Assembly (NCBI GenBank): GCA_023405135.1 | Contig: JAEXYZ010000055.1 | Span: 1-8,024 of the forward strand | Origin: Bacillota bacterium | Lineage (GTDB): Bacteria > Bacillota > Bacilli > Bacillales_A > Planococcaceae | Length of the DNA stretch: 8,024 bases | Direction: 5' to 3' | Part shown: in pieces, positions 1-5,585 of the stretch | Numbering within the stretch: position 1 is the stretch's first letter | Layout: every line of letters begins with the position of its first letter | The notes under the pieces: generated by a model | What the model was told of the DNA's origin: nothing | What the model saw: only the letters and a program-made list of their open reading frames with translations | The model's database searches: none | Program-made: the position numbers and the translations under genes

Positions 1-383
1 CAAGGTACTTGAATCAATAATTTTTAAGGGCATGACAAGTTTTGTATAGTGTGTTTTGGCGTGAATTTGTAAGACTAAATCAAGGAAAAGGCTTTGAAAT
101 AAATCTGGATTCATTCCATTTAATCGCCGTGAGAGCTGAGAAATACTGATAGAGTCAAGGTCGATCCCGTTTTGAAGTTGGTCATCGAATAGACAATCGC
201 CCAGCGCATGCAGACTTTCGACTTCTTCTAGCTGCGCAAAAAGTAGTATTTTAGGAATGACTCTGTCGTTAACTTTTTCGTATAGTAATCTAATTTCATC
301 GTTTTCACCTTTTCTTCAAATAATTGAAGATTTATTGGTGAAAACCATTGTCCAAATGAAGTTTTTCGTGTAATCTTGTCCAT
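1..383 (-). pseudogene. IS4-family transposase, N-terminal part, frameshifted
   Basis: Transposases of this family cut and rejoin the ends of their IS with a DDE (RNase H-like) catalytic centre. Translation from the ATG at 383 gives MDKITRKTSFGQWFSP and continues to about position 250. There the frame runs off into YYFLRS and a stop at 228-230. Shifting frame at the TTTT run (249-252; AAAA on the coding strand) restores ILLFAQLEEVESLHALGDC, then SISISQLSRRLNGMNPDLFQ, and ends at the window edge in KIIDSSTL. The Asp in IIDSST is probably the first DDE aspartate. The simplest reading is a one-base loss from an AAAAA run. A -1 ribosomal slip on A_AAA would also restore the frame, but programmed frameshifting is not usual for IS4-family transposases. 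Upstream in-frame codons from 422 exist, but ATG 383 has AAAGGA six to seven bases ahead and matches the family start. The C-terminal part is outside the window. Confidence 0.82.
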
Positions 384-389
384 GCGTAT

Positions 390-445
390 GTCCTTTATTA
401 GTGGATTTGGACGGGTTACCACCTGACTTATCCATTATAAAGGAC
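390..445 (-). promoter_or_regulatory. Hairpin sequestering the transposase ribosome binding site
   Basis: On the transposase strand, GTCCTTTAT (445-437) is perfectly complementary to ATAAAGGAC (398-390). An inner stem TGGAT (434-430) / ATCCA (406-402) stacks inside it across a 2x3 internal loop, leaving a 23-base apical loop. The right arm contains AAAGGA, the only good Shine-Dalgarno sequence for ATG 383. A transcript entering from outside the IS would therefore fold with the ribosome binding site buried. The same logic is known from IS10 and IS50, where read-through transcripts are translationally silenced. The pairing is seen in the sequence; the function is inferred. Confidence 0.6.
434..439 (-). 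promoter_or_regulatory. Candidate -10 box of the transposase promoter
   Basis: The bottom strand reads TATAAT at 439-434, a perfect sigma-A -10 hexamer. The -35 position (462-457, 17-bp spacer) reads TTTATG, a weak match. Initiation would fall near 427, just inside the left arm of the sequestering hairpin. The native transposase mRNA would then lack that arm and leave its ribosome binding site free. The weak -35 would fit low transposase expression. This is a sequence match only. Confidence 0.4.
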
Positions 446-602
446 TTTTTCTTTGCCATAAATAAAATTAGTGAAGATTTTGAGTCTTTTTAATATTGAA
501 ATTATATTAATGCAACACTAGTGTATTTTTTCACATTACCCTTTTTAAAAGGACTTTTTACCTACGATTTCGTTACATCAAAATATTACAAATACATAAA
601 TA

Positions 603-631
603 ATGACTATTAGATGGAAAAACTTTATAAT
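603..631 (+). promoter_or_regulatory. Sigma-A-type promoter of the EAL-domain gene
   Basis: A perfect -10 box TATAAT lies at 626-631. The -35 position at 603-608 reads ATGACT (TGAC core, 4 of 6 matches to TTGACA) with a 17-bp spacer. Initiation would fall near 638, giving a short leader that carries the ribosome binding site AAGGAG at 649-654. The 423-602 interval upstream is very AT-rich and shows no other convincing gene or RNA element. Confidence 0.55.
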
Positions 632-663
632 AACAGTATAAATATTACAAGGAGTCGGAACTG

Positions 664-2682
664 ATGAGCCGTGATCAAAAAAATTATTATGTTAATGAAG
701 AACTAGCAACATTAGCTCCTTTTCCATCCTTTGCACTTAATCGGAATGGACAAGTAGTTATTTGGAACGATTTAAGCGAAAGGTATTTTGGATATTCCAT
801 TGCTGACTTTAATGAAAATTCGACTATAAAGGATAATTTATTATCAACATTTTCAGATCATTCTTTTCACAGATTATTACATAGAAAAGATTTACTCCGT
901 TTTGAAAACGTTCATTTGCTTGCAAAAGATGATTCCATTAAACAAGGAACATTAATTGCAACGCCGTGTTTTGTTGAAGGTGAACCATGTATTTTAGTAA
1001 CTTGTTTAATGGAAGACATGTTTAAAAGACTTGACGATCCAACACAAGAACTAACCGATTTAAAAAATGGCTTACTTTCCACATTTATGATGGTAACTCT
1101 TGATGCAGAAGGATTCATCATTAATTGTAATCAACCATTTTTAAAAACTAGTCATTGGACACCGAAACGTGTTCTCGGGAAAACTTTTTGGCAATTATTC
1201 CCCGATACTGAAGAAAGTTTTAAAGTAACGGAAAATATATGGAGAACACTCAATTCAGGGCAAATATGGCAGGGTGAAGTAAAGAAAGTGACAAAAGACG
1301 GTTTGCAGTACTGGGTTCACTTAACCGCTATTCCTACCTACTCTCAAAGTGAACAAAGCTATCGCTATATTTTACTTGAGAAAGATATTACATTCGAAAA
1401 AGAATTACAATATCAACTCGAAAAGATTGCATATATCGATACAGAAACTGGATTGATGAATGTTCATCGTCTTGAAAATGTTGTAACAGAAATGATTGAA
1501 GAAGAACGTCACTTTTCATTTGTCTATTTAAGTATTGATAAATACTATACATTAAAAGAGCTTCATAACAACCAAATGGAAAACAGTTTAATTGTTGAAT
1601 TTACTAAACGGATGAAAATTTACTTCCAGGACAGTTTTATGGCGCGTATTAATGAAAATGACTTTGTAGTTATTACACCACTTGGCGAATGGTTTATTCA
1701 AGGATTTTTAACATATTTAAAGCAAAATCCAATTTATGATGGCAGCTCTGCTGTCCCAATTTCGATTAGCGGTGGTATTACCCGTTCACCGCAAGATCAA
1801 TCGAATTTTGCCCAATTAATGAAAGCATCTATTGCAACAATCGCAAATGTTCGAGAAGCTGGTGGTGACAGTATTGGTTCGTTATCAAACGCTACACATA
1901 AAGCAATTAATCGAAAATCAATTATTGAAAAACGATTACTACTTGCACTCGATCAACAAAATTTAAAAGTTCTCTATCAACCACAAGTAAATATTCAAAC
2001 AGGAAAAATTATTGCTGTAGAGGCACTTGTTCGTTGGGAGGATGAAGAAATCGGTGTTGTTTCACCAGATGAATTAATTCCAATTGCAGAGGAAACTGGA
2101 CTTATTAATAATATTGGTTCCTTTATGATAGAAGAGGCATGTAAACAGGCCGCTCAATGGCAAAAAGAAGGACTTGATTTAAAGGTAAGTATCAACTTGT
2201 CTGTAAGGGAATTCCGTGATAAAAACATGGCCAAATCAATTTTAAATACGTTATCGAAAACAAATTGTCCAGCAAACTTAATCCAAATTGAAATTACTGA
2301 AAAGTTTGCCCTTGAAGCTGAAGCAGAAACATCAATTATTAAACAAATGCGCAAGCTAGAAAGTGAAGGAATTGTTTTTGTACTTGATGATTTTGGTACA
2401 GGCTATGCATCGTTCCGCTATATGCAACTGTTACCAATTGAAATTTTAAAAATCGATCAAATGTTTACTAGCTCATTATTACAGTCAGAAAAAACACAAC
2501 GCTTGATTAAAGGAATGGTTCAATTCGGAAAGTCGATGAACTTGACTGTGTTAGCAGAAGGTGTTGAAACGAAAGAACAGCAAAAGTTATTAAAAGACTA
2601 TGGCTGTGACGCAGTACAAGGCTTCTTAATTAGTAAGCCAGTTACTGAAGATGAAATTAGTATGCTTATGAAAAAAGTCTAA
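664..2682 (+). CDS. PAS-PAS-GGDEF(degenerate)-EAL protein, predicted c-di-GMP phosphodiesterase
   Basis: EAL domains hydrolyse cyclic di-GMP to pGpG and so lower the signal that drives sessile behaviour. This 672-residue protein has no clear membrane segment and should be cytoplasmic. A PAS-like region spans about 12-115 (FPSFALNRNGQVVIWN), a second PAS about 137-245 (MMVTLDAEGFIINCN to YILLEKDITFEKE), a GGDEF fold about 252-405, and EAL about 422-672. The GGDEF signature is replaced by NENDF (330-334), so cyclase activity is not expected. The EAL catalytic set looks complete: EALVR 453-457, N511, E543, D575-D576 in DDFGTGYAS, K596, E632 and E635 in AEGVE, and Q652. The start is ATG 664 with AAGGAG nine bases upstream. 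It is a single-gene unit with its own promoter and a hairpin terminator. The ligands sensed by the PAS domains cannot be told from sequence. The degenerate GGDEF may bind GTP as an allosteric module, as in other composite proteins, but that is inference. Confidence 0.93.
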   Translation: MSRDQKNYYVNEELATLAPFPSFALNRNGQVVIWNDLSERYFGYSIADFNENSTIKDNLLSTFSDHSFHRLLHRKDLLRFENVHLLAKDDSIKQGTLIATPCFVEGEPCILVTCLMEDMFKRLDDPTQELTDLKNGLLSTFMMVTLDAEGFIINCNQPFLKTSHWTPKRVLGKTFWQLFPDTEESFKVTENIWRTLNSGQIWQGEVKKVTKDGLQYWVHLTAIPTYSQSEQSYRYILLEKDITFEKELQYQLEKIAYIDTETGLMNVHRLENVVTEMIEEERHFSFVYLSIDKYYTLKELHNNQMENSLIVEFTKRMKIYFQDSFMARINENDFVVITPLGEWFIQGFLTYLKQNPIYDGSSAVPISISGGITRSPQDQSNFAQLMKASIATIANVREAGGDSIGSLSNATHKAINRKSIIEKRLLLALDQQNLKVLYQPQVNIQTGKIIAVEALVRWEDEEIGVVSPDELIPIAEETGLINNIGSFMIEEACKQAAQWQKEGLDLKVSINLSVREFRDKNMAKSILNTLSKTNCPANLIQIEITEKFALEAEAETSIIKQMRKLESEGIVFVLDDFGTGYASFRYMQLLPIEILKIDQMFTSSLLQSEKTQRLIKGMVQFGKSMNLTVLAEGVETKEQQKLLKDYGCDAVQGFLISKPVTEDEISMLMKKV

Positions 2683-2691
2683 TAGTTAAAT

Positions 2692-2727
2692 GGGGCTATT
2701 CAGAATAATGCTGAATAGCCCCTTTAC
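2692..2727. terminator. Rho-independent terminator between convergent genes
   Basis: GGGGCTATTCAG (2692-2703) pairs perfectly with CTGAATAGCCCC (2711-2722) around a 7-base loop, followed by TTTACTTT on the top strand. It begins 9 bases after the stop of the EAL gene and lies 9 bases from the stop of the leftward transporter operon. On the bottom strand the stem is followed only by ATTTAAC, so it should work best for the rightward gene but may serve both. Confidence 0.85.
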
Positions 2728-2731
2728 TTTG

Positions 2732-3220
2732 TCACTTAATTTTCTGCCTACGTTTAGCTCTTGCAAAGGTTTGCATCGAGGTTTTACCTTTACGCAGCAT
2801 TTGGAACACTAATTGTACTATTACTTCTGCAAAGACTAGTCCCATTGCTAGAGCACCTGAAATCATAAATGCTCGCATTCCATTTTGAATTCCCATATTA
2901 TAGTCTAGTTCAATGATGTTTCGCATAGTATTATAAGCAATACCACCTGGTACAAGCGGAATAATTCCTGAGACATTAAAAATAATCATTGGCATTTTAA
3001 AACGACGAGCAAAAACTTGCGAAACAATTGCAATAGCAAAAGCTCCTAAAAATGATGCCTGTACTTCTGTTACGCCTAATTCGATTACTGTATAATAAAT
3101 GATCCAGCCGACAGATCCAACTAGCCCACAATAAGGGATTGCCTTTGTAGGTGCATTAAAAATAACACCGAAGCTTGCTGTAAATATAAAACTAAAAACT
3201 GCTTGTAGAATTAACTCCAT
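2732..3220 (-). CDS. Threonine/serine exporter family protein, small subunit (DUF3815/ThrE_2, YjjB-like)
   Basis: This 162-residue, very hydrophobic protein has about five predicted membrane segments (roughly 4-21, 29-47, 55-72, 77-92, 115-138) and a basic cytoplasmic tail (RKGKTSMQTFARAKRRQ). It matches the short half of split ThrE-type transporters. The family hallmarks visible are FNAP at 21-24 and SGIIPLVPGG at 84-93, followed by Y96 and R100. The single-chain relative ThrE of Corynebacterium exports threonine and serine, while E. coli YjjB acts with YjjP in succinate export, so the substrate here is open. It lies 12 bases after the DUF1212 gene. Its GGAG (3232-3229) touches that gene's stop codon, which suggests translational coupling and 1:1 assembly. 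The start is ATG 3220. Confidence 0.88.
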   Translation of the reverse strand: MELILQAVFSFIFTASFGVIFNAPTKAIPYCGLVGSVGWIIYYTVIELGVTEVQASFLGAFAIAIVSQVFARRFKMPMIIFNVSGIIPLVPGGIAYNTMRNIIELDYNMGIQNGMRAFMISGALAMGLVFAEVIVQLVFQMLRKGKTSMQTFARAKRRQKIK

Positions 3221-3232
3221 GTTCCCTTCTCC

Positions 3233-3985
3233 TTACAATGCAACAACTAGTGCAATACCTGAACCGATTGCAAAAGCAGTTAAAAATGCTTCCGTGCCTT
3301 TAGCAATTCCTGCTGTGAAATGGCCGGCCATTAAATCACGAACAGCATTAGTAATCAATACACCTGGTACAAGCGGCATAACGCCACCAATAATAATTTT
3401 ATCCATTTCCGTTCCTAATCCAAAGTTTACTGCAAGCAAAGCTATAAACCCTACTACAAGTGCTGCTAAAAATTCAGAGAAAAATTTTACCTTTGTCATC
3501 TCTTGAATACCAATTGCAACAAAATAGCCTACGCCACCAGCAACAAATGCTGCAGGCATATCTGACCATAGTCCATTAAATAAAACCATAAAACAGCTAC
3601 TTGCAATAGAACCAGCTAAAATTTGTAAATGAATTGGTAAAAAATAATTTGTTTTTTGTATTTTTCTCAACTCGTCATATGCTTCTTCTAATGTTATCAT
3701 TTTAATTGTAAGCTTACGAGAAACGCTATTAACCTTTGCAATTTTGTGTAGATCTGTGATTCTTGTTGTGATAGATGAAATTTTTGTAATTTGCTTCTTT
3801 CCTAAAGAAAGGATAATGCCTGTAGGTGTTACATAGCTTTGTGCATCTTCAATGTCTTGTGATCGAGCCATACGGAGCATCGTATCTTCCACACGATATG
3901 TTTCTGCTCCACTTTCCATCATGATTTGGCCAGCTAATAGAAAACAGTTAAGTGCCAATTCATAATTTTGTTCTTTGTTATCCAT
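3233..3985 (-). CDS. Threonine/serine exporter family protein, large subunit (DUF1212/ThrE, YjjP-like)
   Basis: This is the partner half of the split ThrE-type exporter, an inner-membrane protein of about 250 residues. A soluble N-terminal part carries the family motif GAETYRVEDTM near residue 26, a conserved PTG near 54, and R-x-TDLHKIAKVN near 75-86. About five membrane segments follow from residue 117 to the end, with GGVMPLVPG near 200 and NAVRDLM just after. I chose ATG 3985 (MDNKEQNYE). A TTG at 3997 would add MTHI, but it sits only one or two bases from the Shine-Dalgarno AAAGGAG, too close for initiation, while ATG 3985 lies about 12 bases from it. The gene is first in the operon and is followed closely by the small subunit. 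Known relatives export threonine/serine or succinate; the substrate here is not determinable. Confidence 0.88.
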   Translation of the reverse strand: MDNKEQNYELALNCFLLAGQIMMESGAETYRVEDTMLRMARSQDIEDAQSYVTPTGIILSLGKKQITKISSITTRITDLHKIAKVNSVSRKLTIKMITLEEAYDELRKIQKTNYFLPIHLQILAGSIASSCFMVLFNGLWSDMPAAFVAGGVGYFVAIGIQEMTKVKFFSEFLAALVVGFIALLAVNFGLGTEMDKIIIGGVMPLVPGVLITNAVRDLMAGHFTAGIAKGTEAFLTAFAIGSGIALVVAL

Positions 3986-3997
3986 AATGTGTGTCAA

Positions 3998-4005
3998 TCT
4001 CCTTT
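3998..4005 (-). promoter_or_regulatory. Ribosome binding site deciding the DUF1212 start
   Basis: The bottom strand reads AAAGGAGA from 4005 to 3998. It directly abuts the in-frame TTG at 3997 and lies 12 bases from ATG 3985. The spacing makes TTG unusable and favours the ATG, although 12 bases is a little long. Confidence 0.6.
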
Positions 4006-4017
4006 TTCTTCATGCTC

Positions 4018-4046
4018 ATATTATCGGAGAGAAATGAAAATCTCAA
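4018..4046 (-). promoter_or_regulatory. Candidate promoter of the ThrE-type operon
   Basis: On the bottom strand, TTGAGA (4046-4041; 5 of 6 matches to the -35 consensus) is followed after exactly 17 bases by TAATAT (4023-4018; 4 of 6). An overlapping GATAAT gives a better hexamer but a 15-bp spacer. Initiation near 4011 leaves a very short leader before the Shine-Dalgarno at 4005. No operator is evident. Confidence 0.45.
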
Positions 4047-4098
4047 TACATACTTTTCTAATTTTACTTAGTGTTTACTTTATTGACAAATTAATAAC

Positions 4099-4105
4099 AA
4101 AGGGG
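4099..4105 (+). promoter_or_regulatory. Ribosome binding site supporting a TTG start for the deacetylase
   Basis: AAAGGGG lies 10 bases ahead of TTG 4116. No in-frame ATG or GTG sits at a suitable distance, and the protein from TTG begins with a basic stretch followed by the membrane anchor, as expected. This supports TTG as the real start. Confidence 0.6.
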
Positions 4106-4115
4106 CGTACATAGG

Positions 4116-5528
4116 TTGGAAAACCATCGTAAAGCACGTGGTCTAGATAGTTTATTGTTAAGCATTATCTTTTTATTAACTGTTCTTATTGCTGGGTTTA
4201 TTTTTGTCAGTGGCGATTCAAAGTTTCAAAGCACCTCAGCTGCCGAAACAAGTAAGAAAAATAATACGATTACAAATTACACTGAAACACAATCTGAATT
4301 TCCAGGTATTCTAGTAATTAATGAAATTTCTAGAGATACATCAGTACCTTATTCTATACGATATCCGAAAACTAAATTTGATACGGTAAACGAAGAAATT
4401 TCTAAATACATAACAGAATCTAAAGAAAATTATTTCAATGCTGCTCGTTTATATAGGAATGCACATAAAGATGAAAATATTCTTGGAGATTTTAGAATTT
4501 CTCTGGAAATCTATCAATTTAAAAACGATTATTATTCAATTGTTTTAACGAATAAATCGTCCGTAGATCGAACAAAGTATGATACAACGATGCAAACATA
4601 TGTATTTAACAAAAATACTGGAAAAATCGTGAGTATGTACGAATTACTAGATAAAAAGGTTAAGAACTTAGAAGTATTTGCACATTTTGTACGCAATCAG
4701 ATTTCAGGTAATGAAGCATACAAGGAATATCTTTATAAAGATAAAATGTTGGCGCTAACTGAGCCAAAATGGCGTCACTTTAACAAATTTGCAATTGTTA
4801 ATGATGAATTAGTAATTTACTATAATAAAAATGAAATTGTAAATCCATTAGCAGGAATGCCGACAATTCATATTCCTATGTCCTATTTGAAGCCTATTTT
4901 AGGGGAACAATTCCAAACAAATAGTACAAGTGTAAATACGATTATCCCAATCCCCCATTCGAATGAGAAACGAGTAGCTTTAACTTTTGATGATGGACCA
5001 AATGAAAAAACTACGAAACAAATATTAAATACACTTGATAAATATGATGCAAAAGCAACTTTCTTTATGGTCGGTCGTTGTGTTGAAAAAAATATGAATC
5101 TAACAAAAGATGTTCTGGCTAGAGGTCATGAGATTGGAAACCATACGTGGGATCATGCTAATTTAACGACTTTAACTTCAAAGCAAATATTAGCTGAGTA
5201 TAATTCAACTAATGAAATCATTTATAAAGCTACGGGCCAGTATCCTACAGCGTTTCGCCCTCCTTATGGTGCAAGAAATAAACAGGTTACGGATTTAATT
5301 TCAATCCCTGTAGTTTTATGGACAATTGATACATTAGACTGGAAATATCGTAATCCCGATAAAATATTACCCGTGGTTAAGAAAAATATGAAGAATAATG
5401 CGATTATTTTAATGCATGATATTCATCAATCTACTGCAGACGGACTCGATAGTGTTTTAAGTTACTTGCAGGATGAAGGCTATGAATTCGTTACAGTTAG
5501 TGAGATTTTAAACTATCAGAAAAAATAA
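4116..5528 (+). CDS. pdaC: Membrane-anchored polysaccharide (peptidoglycan) deacetylase, PdaC-like
   Basis: NodB-family enzymes remove N-acetyl groups from cell-wall or chitin-like sugars using a metal. B. subtilis PdaC (YjeA) acts on peptidoglycan N-acetylmuramic acid and raises lysozyme resistance. This 470-residue protein has nearly PdaC's length (about 467) and the same order: a basic start, a membrane anchor at about 11-32, a DUF4163/DUF3298-like extracellular region at about 65-262 (YSIRYPKTKFDTVNEEI, YVFNKNTGKIVSMYELL), and a NodB domain at about 285-467. All NodB motifs are present: TFDDGP 290-295 (D292 as base, D293 as metal ligand), H343-x3-H347 in GNHTWDH, RPPYG 381-385, DTLDW 405-409, and LMHD 432-435 (H434). 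It should therefore be active outside the membrane. Translation starts at TTG 4116. The gene stands alone, diverging from the transporter operon and ending at a shared terminator. The symbol is by architecture; another deacetylase specificity is possible. Confidence 0.88.
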   Translation: MENHRKARGLDSLLLSIIFLLTVLIAGFIFVSGDSKFQSTSAAETSKKNNTITNYTETQSEFPGILVINEISRDTSVPYSIRYPKTKFDTVNEEISKYITESKENYFNAARLYRNAHKDENILGDFRISLEIYQFKNDYYSIVLTNKSSVDRTKYDTTMQTYVFNKNTGKIVSMYELLDKKVKNLEVFAHFVRNQISGNEAYKEYLYKDKMLALTEPKWRHFNKFAIVNDELVIYYNKNEIVNPLAGMPTIHIPMSYLKPILGEQFQTNSTSVNTIIPIPHSNEKRVALTFDDGPNEKTTKQILNTLDKYDAKATFFMVGRCVEKNMNLTKDVLARGHEIGNHTWDHANLTTLTSKQILAEYNSTNEIIYKATGQYPTAFRPPYGARNKQVTDLISIPVVLWTIDTLDWKYRNPDKILPVVKKNMKNNAIILMHDIHQSTADGLDSVLSYLQDEGYEFVTVSEILNYQKK

Positions 5529-5536
5529 AAACGATT

Positions 5537-5584
5537 AAAAAGCGATTCGCAACCTGTATTAAAAGGTTACCGAATCGCTTTTTT
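5537..5584. terminator. Bidirectional rho-independent terminator
   Basis: AGCGATTCG (5541-5549) pairs with CGAATCGCT (5571-5579), extended outward by AAAA (5537-5540) with TTTT (5580-5583). An inner stem AACCT (5551-5555) / AGGTT (5564-5568) lies inside. T runs follow the stem on both strands, so it can end both the deacetylase transcript and the opposing propeller transcript, whose stop codon is only a few bases away. Confidence 0.9.
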
Positions 5585-5585
5585 G

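Larger units (their letters stand above)
1..450 (-). mobile_element. 5' end of an IS4-family insertion sequence, truncated by the window
   Basis: This stretch holds the start of an IS4-type transposase reading leftward, plus its leader. The left part of the element lies outside the window, so the two terminal inverted repeats cannot be compared and the outer boundary is only approximate. I place it at or just beyond 445-450 because the regulatory hairpin at 390-445 should belong to the element. No target-site duplication can be tested. The family call rests on the translated transposase (segments such as FGQWFSPINLQLFEEKV and KLVMPLKIIDSSTL). The transposase is frameshifted, so this copy is probably inactive or dependent on a complete copy elsewhere. 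Confidence 0.75.

Noticed and set aside
515..524. 10-bp palindrome ACACTAGTGT upstream of the EAL gene
   Set aside because: It is short, about 80 bp upstream of the predicted -35, and occurs once; chance is the simplest explanation without conservation data.
423..663. Possible riboswitch or small RNA ahead of the EAL gene
   Set aside because: The predicted transcript leader is only about 25 bases and the upstream DNA is plain AT-rich sequence without stable stems, so there is no room for a riboswitch.
3219..3506. 95-residue open frame on the top strand
   Set aside because: It lies entirely opposite the well-supported DUF1212 transporter gene, has low-complexity composition (Pro, Ala, Ile, Ser) and matches no family; it is a shadow frame.
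4083..4088. Perfect TTGACA as a -35 box for the deacetylase gene
   Set aside because: A -10 box 17 bp downstream would fall at 4106-4111 (CGTACA), after the Shine-Dalgarno and directly before the start codon, so transcription would begin inside the gene. The true promoter of this gene was not identified.
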